Shown: positions 58,151 through 64,000 of the stretch, piece after piece
Position numbering within the stretch: position 1 is the first letter of the stretch
Layout: every line of letters starts with the position of its first letter
Assembly (NCBI GenBank): GCA_947579605.1
Contig: OX388313.1
Coordinates: 25,547,214 to 25,611,213, forward strand
Direction of reading: 5' to 3'
Length of the DNA stretch: 64,000 nt
Origin: Athripsodes cinereus
Lineage: Eukaryota > Arthropoda > Insecta > Trichoptera > Leptoceridae
Translations under genes and position numbers: made by a program
Notes under the pieces: generated by a model
Databases searched by the model: none
What the model saw: the letters and a program-made list of their open reading frames with translations, nothing else
What the model was told of the DNA's origin: nothing

Positions 58151-60696
58151 TGTGATGACCCTACCTATTTTAAACCATTCTAAGCTCCGAATTTGCAACA
58201 TCCTAGCTTCTAAACTATACCTACTGTAATAATTGATTCCCAAACTAGAAGTGACAACCCTATTCAGCTAGCTAAGAATTGTATGAATTTTCGCATTGTT
58301 GCAAATATACGTACGAAATATCGCATTCCTAATTGAATTAATTAACGAATTTTGGCCTTTCGTGATCGTCTAGATTTATCTATTAACTATTTTCATTAGA
58401 TTTGGACCCAGTACGTTGTGTTTTGACGATAATTTTACCTACGTTGTGTATTTTTTTTAAAACGCAAAATAAGTCACCTGAAATATACATTTCAATAATC
58501 AAAAAGAACAACAAAATCACAAAATCAATAAAACAATTTAAACATGAATTTTGATACATATTAACTCTGAGATCAACTTTGACGTCAGATCACTTACCTT
58601 GAGATACTGTAAAATAACATAATAAAAATAGTGCATAATAAAACATAACGAAATATAACATAACAATCATCATAACATAAAATTCAAATAATATTATTCT
58701 ATATCATTACGAGAATGTTGTATGGTAACTGGTTGCCGATCTATGTCCCTACATAAGATAACCATTTCATAGTTTCTATAGCCGATGTATGTACATATGT
58801 TCTACAACATACCTACTAATTCGTTGCGTCGTAAAGGACAGTGGCGCACCCAAAAACATAACTTTATTACTTTTGAATATTAATTAAATTTCAACACAAT
58901 TGCTATGACATCATTTTCAGAGACTAACTACCATGTTAGTGCATGGAAAGCATGCTGTGTCCATGCTAAAGGAGCGCCGCCTTCGCTCCTTCACGTCTCA
59001 AAACTCGCCATGCCGTACTTTGAGCCCGAGTGCACAACACTACTCCCGGATATATAAAATAATATATAAAATATATTTCCACTAGGGCATGCAATATATT
59101 GCAAACATGCGGACATGCAAACATATAATGATATTAGCTCTAAAGATTCCTGATCATTGAGCCTCAACCAAAGGGCGCAGATAACCCCTTCAAGTTATAC
59201 TCTAGCAGAAAATTCGAGGAATGGAGCTGTACCTGCTTCAGTCGGAGAACATTTGAAATAAATACCTTTTCATTGGTTAAGTTGATTTATACGCAGAGAA
59301 AGCACCACCAATCTCTACGCACATCCAACCATGTTAATGATTGCAAGGTGTGTTCTTACAGAACTGATAAGATAGACTACTAATATAGTTAGCAATATCA
59401 CGAACAGTGATTTACCAACCAGTTAATAATAATTAAAGTTAATTAAACATAATATCCATTTACAAATGCCCAAAGACCTTATAATGGATTGTGGGTCCTC
59501 CAGCATATAGGGAAAGGAGAGAATTTTGTTAGTTGAACTATGTACTTATATTTACAAAATTTGATTTAAATAATTATCATGCATAATTATATACTACAAT
59601 ATCATATATTTTGTTAAGAAAGGAATAACGTCGTACCCAAATCGTCTGGGGCCAAACAAACGACTGGACAAAACTGCATTCCCTAGAAGGAAAAGGGTTT
59701 ATGTAGGGATTTTTGGATAAATGGTATTAATATAAATATATTAATATAATAATACATAAACAATACGATATAACCATGCCTTGCAAAAATGTTAATTAAT
59801 ACATTCTAGAATTTCACAGCAATATAAGTAGAAAAATCCAGTAAATTTATAGAAGACAAATGACATCGATGATAAAATATGTAATTAAATAAATAAATAA
59901 TATCCTGCTCTACATAAAACTCCTCTCCAAACTGCTTAATCCTTCGTAATGGTACAATAAATTAAATAAAAATATAATATTAGCTAGATCTGTGCGCCAC
60001 TGCTATCGGTCTGGTTCTAGGTGTGTCGTACCCCGCTATATTATATCAGTCACAGGTACATACATACATACAAAAATGCTGAAAATAAATATACATAATT
60101 CCTTTGTTTTCAAAATCTGTAAAATAATAAATCCTTGAGTACGACGACTACTTTGTAGACAACAATATCCTCCTAAATATCACGACACCTAGATTTAAAT
60201 AAATTAATAATATTGAAAAATCTTATCTTATGACAGCTGGCAGGCTCACGGATTTTAAAATGTTAATTAAAAGTAATTTAGGATGATCTATATATATTCC
60301 CAAATGTGGAAATATCACTAAAATATAATGTACTAACTACTATCGAAGGTGGGTAAATAAATATTAAAATATGTCGAATTCAAACACTGAGATTAATATG
60401 ATTGAGTCCCACCTCTCCTAGGTTCAAAACTAAACTGCCTCGAGTCATCTATCCTACCTCTTCAGATCCTGAAAAATGCCCTAGCAACACACAAAAAAAA
60501 CAACTTCCATCTCTTTATGACACACACCAAAATATACCTGTCTCTGTCTCCTACATAGATAGATAGATCATCATCATCCACTTGAAATTAAACTAAGTTT
60601 CATTCCTATATTAATTACCTACTACAAATATTCCATCTAGGTATACGAAAATAATAATATTAAATTTACAATCTTGTATATATTCATTTCATCACA
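58151..60696 (-). repeat. Long terminal repeat, 2546 bp (5' LTR of the minus-strand element)
   Basis: Same length and, by eye, same sequence as 52095-54640, shifted by 6056 bases. Lack of visible differences implies a recent insertion. Confidence 0.93.
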
Positions 60697-60778
60697 ATAT
60701 GTAAGGCCATAAAAATATTTTGAATAATTAATATTTCATAACTCTAAGGTTTGTACATGAGTGAAAATTTATACTGAT

Positions 60779-60962
60779 GATATTCTACTTTAATTACAAC
60801 ACAGTTAAATTTTCACATAGATTTATTTAAATTTCGAGCGCTTTTCGTCACTGTAAATATATTGACATTTTCAAGAGAACTTTTGACATTGACAAAAGCG
60901 CTCGAGATTTTAAATAAATCTAAGTGAAAAGTTAACTGTGTTGTAATTAAAGTAGAATATCA
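60779..60962. repeat. 184-bp foldback repeat
   Basis: Arms begin GATATTCTACTTTAATTAC and end with the complement, with AGCGCTTTT/AAAAGCGCT near the centre. A half copy (TTGACAAAAGCGC, CGAGATT, AAGTGAAAA) is at 3155-3225. Confidence 0.75.
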
Positions 60963-61479
60963 ATTAATATTTCACTTGAAAATCGTCTGCGAAATATCAG
61001 TTAGCTGTTGAACGTAAGATGTAGATTCTAATCAAAGAAATGAGATATACAGTGACGATGAGAAGATACATAGATGGACGTTGGACAGACAGCACAATAA
61101 GATAAGTTGGTACATATATAATATCTATCTAACCTAACTAATAATGTCTGTAGCTGCAGATGAATACATGTAAAATAGAAAGTGACTCTTTATAATATAT
61201 ATAATAATAATGTGTACTACTAACTCTATATTGCTGCTACCGGCTACATAATATTTTATAGTTACCTATATTTATATATGTATATAGGTACCTACTGGTA
61301 GACCAACACCGGTTATAGGTATCTTGTCTGCATTAGATAGGTATAATATTAGGGAAATAAGTAATTATCACAGATTAAAAACTACTACCTACGACAAAGC
61401 AATACAAGAACTAATTCAAGAGTTTTTGTGTTTATGTTGTGGAAATCCATTATTAGTCTAATTAAATAAAAATATTATT
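60963..61479. other. AT-rich non-coding stretch, nothing recognised
   Basis: Contains several TACCTA/TAGGTA short motifs only. Confidence 0.4.
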
Positions 61480-61695
61480 AAAAATAACTGATTAATTTCC
61501 ACTACGTTAGATAAATAGTCACCGAACGTTTTCGCCTATGCTCGTAGGCATTTTCAGGGGAACTGAGTTCTTGAGGAACTCAGGAACTGAGGTACTGAAT
61601 TTTCCTGAAGACGCCCACAAGCATGAGCAAAAATGTTCGGTTACTATTAATCTAACGTACCTAGTGGAAATGAAACAGTGTTTTTTAATTATAGT
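61480..61695. repeat. Inverted repeat with hammerhead-like motif in each arm
   Basis: On the minus strand: CTGAAAA (61557-61551; usual CTGANGA with one change), stem II GCCTA..TAGGC, GAAA (61533-61530), palindrome AACGTT and then C as the predicted cleavage base, then GGTGACT, which can pair with the sequence before the core. On the plus strand: CTGAAGA (61605-61611), a weaker stem, and AAAA in place of GAAA, so degenerate. Outer arms (TTTCCACTACGTTAG and complement) extend the palindrome. Confidence 0.55.
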
Positions 61696-62610
61696 TTTAT
61701 ATAAGAAAGTCAATAGAGTTTAATGGGTTCATTATATTAAATTTGTATGTCACGGTAAAAAATATTTGCAAAAAAGAAAGTTTTATTCAAAAATGTAGAT
61801 ATAGAAAAAAATGAGATTTTTGCGCAAATGGAGAGTTTTTTGTATAAACTAAGCATTTGGTTTTAAAACCAACATAAGAACAGTGAGCAATTAGCATTGT
61901 TTCATCAGAAAAGTGTAATAAATGGGTAGAGGGGAACGGTTCGAATCTGAAATATTATCTCGATTAAAATTCAAGACTGTACCATCAAGTAACTGACCGT
62001 TCAATTGATTTTATATTCAATTAATTTACTTATCTAAACCTTATGCCATACAAAGTAAGTTCAGAATGGTTAAGAAAGAAAATGGGTTCGTAATAGATAC
62101 ATACCAAAGTACAAAATTCAGATTCGTTTTTGTTCGATAAACTTACATTATAATAATAATAAGTTATTATTAAATCATTATAACAAACAAAATTCACAAG
62201 AAAAGTGAAGATGTTGTAAAATAAAACAATGCGCATCAGCTGTGGAGGCGGATTTATTACCTACCTACATCTGATGCAATTTCCGACTAGGTAGGTACAT
62301 AATAATGAATATGTCTTGTGAAATAAAAACATTAAACAGCTGTGATAGATGTATATAAGTACAAGTATTAATCAGGTATATAGGTAGATAATTAAGAATG
62401 AACGGAAACTATAAAAAGATAACAGAAATCAAATTGTGGACTAATTAAATAATTATCTAATTATTTATTAAGGAGTTATAGCTCGTTAATGAAGTGTATT
62501 GAATATCGACAGAATATTATTTTGAGCAATTAAAAAAGTTAACGTTAAACATTTCCAATACCTATACCATTTTGAAACTTTGACGATGGAGGAGGGCGAG
62601 TAGAAATTTA
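61696..62610. other. AT-rich non-coding stretch, nothing recognised
   Basis: Short frames at 61519-61723 lie in the inverted repeat. The 68-codon minus frame at 62030 is unsupported. Confidence 0.4.
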
Positions 62611-62633
62611 GAGTGCAAGAGAAATTGTAACAT

Positions 62634-62910
62634 CCGTGTGTAAATCCCGTGGAGCTCCCGGTAAAGAATTGGTCTCCCACTCTTCCACGTAAGTTTTCGA
62701 GTGTCCTGTAAAAGGCAGGTGTTCGAAAAAACTAAGACATTGTACATCTTAAATTCAGCGATGAGGTTTGCTACCCATCCTGAATGTCTTGATTTTATAT
62801 TGGCACGAAGAGGACAGTTTGCATGTTTCTTACATGCAGTTGGTCTACTGGTTACCCCACTTGTGGGATATGCCGTGATGGTATAGTATAGTAGTATAGT
62901 ATAGTATAAA
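62634..62910 (+). mobile_element. SINE B, best full-length copy
   Basis: From about CATCCGTGTGTAAATCCCG to the TATAG-type tail (62881-62909). AAATTGTAA lies just before it (near 62624) and again just after the tail (near 62910), a likely 9-bp target duplication. The 61-codon frame 62701-62886 parallels that of the 8.4 kb copy only through repeat identity. Confidence 0.82.
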
Positions 62911-63640
62911 TTGTAAAATATTTGAATTTGAGAGTTAAAAAAAACTCACTTTTGAAAAAGAAAAACAAAAGCATTTTTGTAGAAGTTGTGTACCTACTAT
63001 TTGTAAATAATGTCAAAAATTAATGAAATATGTAGGTACTATATATATACTGCACTGTCATGACATACCAAAAAAGTGGGATAGCCAGCAAATCAGCTGA
63101 CCAGTTCAATGCAGGTATGTCAATATTGACTCATGATTTTGCATAAGTCTTTGAGATAGATACTCCATTGAACGACACCTAAGAATTGAATTTTAAAAGG
63201 CATCTGCAAATTGCTTTTCTTTTGTTGCATACTTTTAATACTATAGTCAATAATGTCGACCAACGTTACTTGGTGGAAGTTGATGTTAAATTAATAAAAA
63301 TAAAACACTTAGGTATATTTAGTATTTCCACAGTGACAAATGTCAGTAGTACATGTGTTCTATTTTTTTATTTCATTTCTATATTACTGTTTTCAGTGCA
63401 TTGAGCCTTGATAAATCTTAGCAGATATTACCTACCCAAGTAATCATATTATTATGTTAAATTAATATAATAGATGATACAATATAAAGAAGTTATTTCC
63501 TAATAACAGTATTAGTACCTAATTACCCAGATAGATAATACATATAATAATAATGTTATTACATTGTTATATACTACATACATAAATACATAGTACCTTC
63601 TATTTATTATATCACATTATAAGAAATGTCACCCGACATT
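62911..63640. other. AT-rich stretch with small remnants
   Basis: A minus SINE B fragment is at 63060-63105 ('ACATACCAAAAAAGTGGGAT'). Bases 63255-63290 (ACTTGGTGGAAGTTGATGTT) resemble the minus-strand start of the Penelope-like fragment at 33555-33575. Confidence 0.4.
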
Positions 63641-63649
63641 TCTCTGCTA

Positions 63650-64000
63650 AACTTGCTTACTTCCGATGGCCGAAAAACCCTTGCAGGGCTTTTACCTCCA
63701 AAACAATGGATCTCCAAGCGATTGACAATGTCCTCATACGACGAAAGACGTCTCTCTCAACGATTAAATCATTAGTAGAATAAAACGCTAGTTTTATTTA
63801 TTTCGTTTTCGGTTCGGGATCTCCAAGCCTTTCTATCTTGAGCAATGGATTGCTAGTCGTCTTTAGCATTTAGCTCCTCTAGATCTCAGTTGATGTTATC
63901 TAACAATCTTGGTCTGCCTAACGGTCTTCTGCCCTCGGGTATGCCCTGCAGAATGTCTTTAGTCGCCCTTTCTTATCCGGATCTAACGACGTGGCCAATC
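63650..64000 (-). pseudogene. LINE C-terminal remnant at the window edge
   Basis: The minus strand reads IGHVVRSG, then GIPEGRRPLGRPRLLDNIN and DLEELNAKDD, resembling 'GH+.R .. G.R..GRPR..W.D.+..DL..L' of RTE-type LINE C-termini. A stop replaces the tryptophan region. It continues beyond 64000. Confidence 0.5.

Larger units (their letters stand above)
52095..60696 (-). mobile_element. LARD-like LTR retrotransposon, 8.6 kb, minus strand
   Basis: Two direct repeats of 2546 bp flank a 3510-bp interior. Each repeat begins TGTGATGA and ends TCATCACA (TG..CA). ATAT flanks both sides (52091-52094 and 60697-60700). Orientation is set by AAGGGGGGGTA, a polypurine tract on the minus strand next to the 52-kb LTR, and by TGGTGCGTAGTGACC, a plausible primer site two bases inside the other LTR. 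There is no intact gag or pol, so mobilisation in trans by a related LTR element is expected. 'LARD' means large retrotransposon derivative with long LTRs and non-coding interior. Confidence 0.88.

Noticed and set aside
52095..60696. Simple segmental duplication of 2.5 kb
   Set aside because: The repeats have TG..CA ends, identical length, a flanking ATAT duplication, a polypurine tract and a primer-site-like sequence, all expected of an LTR element.
60860..60920. Fourth hammerhead pair around AAAAGCGCTC
   Set aside because: A CTGANGA core is missing on both strands and the A-U pair next to the cleavage site cannot be placed.

Overview
This is AT-rich, gene-poor animal DNA, most likely from a moth or butterfly. 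Three things suggest Lepidoptera: repeated intergenic TAGGTACCTAC-type motifs, non-LTR retrotransposon fragments resembling Heliconius-type RTE elements, and LINE 3' ends of a style common in Lepidoptera. The species assignment is inference. There are no bacterial operons, rRNA genes, functional tRNA genes or CRISPR arrays. Only one candidate host-gene segment was found: a short first coding exon at 35012-35164 (+) with a splice donor, preceded by a probable 5' UTR. Nearly everything else that can be recognised is mobile DNA. Layout: 1-15.4 kb is AT-rich DNA with tRNA-derived SINEs, a second abundant SINE-like repeat (called SINE B here), LINE 3' ends, and a hammerhead-ribozyme-like motif (3518-3579) in what may be a Penelope-like element. 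15474-21166 is the most striking locus. Two apparently identical 2838-bp hAT-like DNA transposons, each with an intact two-exon 750-residue transposase gene, lie head to tail with one base between them. A single perfect 8-bp target duplication (CCAAGCAT) flanks the pair. 21-35 kb holds an inverted pair of Harbinger-like MITEs, inverted pairs of hammerhead-like motifs, a 354-bp hAT MITE, a 5'-truncated RTE with a 16-bp target duplication, dimeric SINEs and a 142-bp minisatellite. 35-52 kb follows the candidate exon and is mostly SINE B copies, LINE remnants and two kinds of hAT MITE packed with short palindromes, plus a GC-rich 207-bp foldback. 52095-60696 is a large minus-strand LTR element with two 2546-bp LTRs and a 3.5-kb interior without an intact gag or pol, so it is LARD-like. 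60.7-64 kb has further foldbacks and LINE/SINE remnants. How the parts relate: the RTE and SINE B share 3' ends and TATAG-type tails, so the RTE machinery may mobilise SINE B. The hAT-like transposase could act on its own ends. The LARD-like element and the MITEs would depend on proteins encoded elsewhere. All homology calls were made by eye, without database searches.
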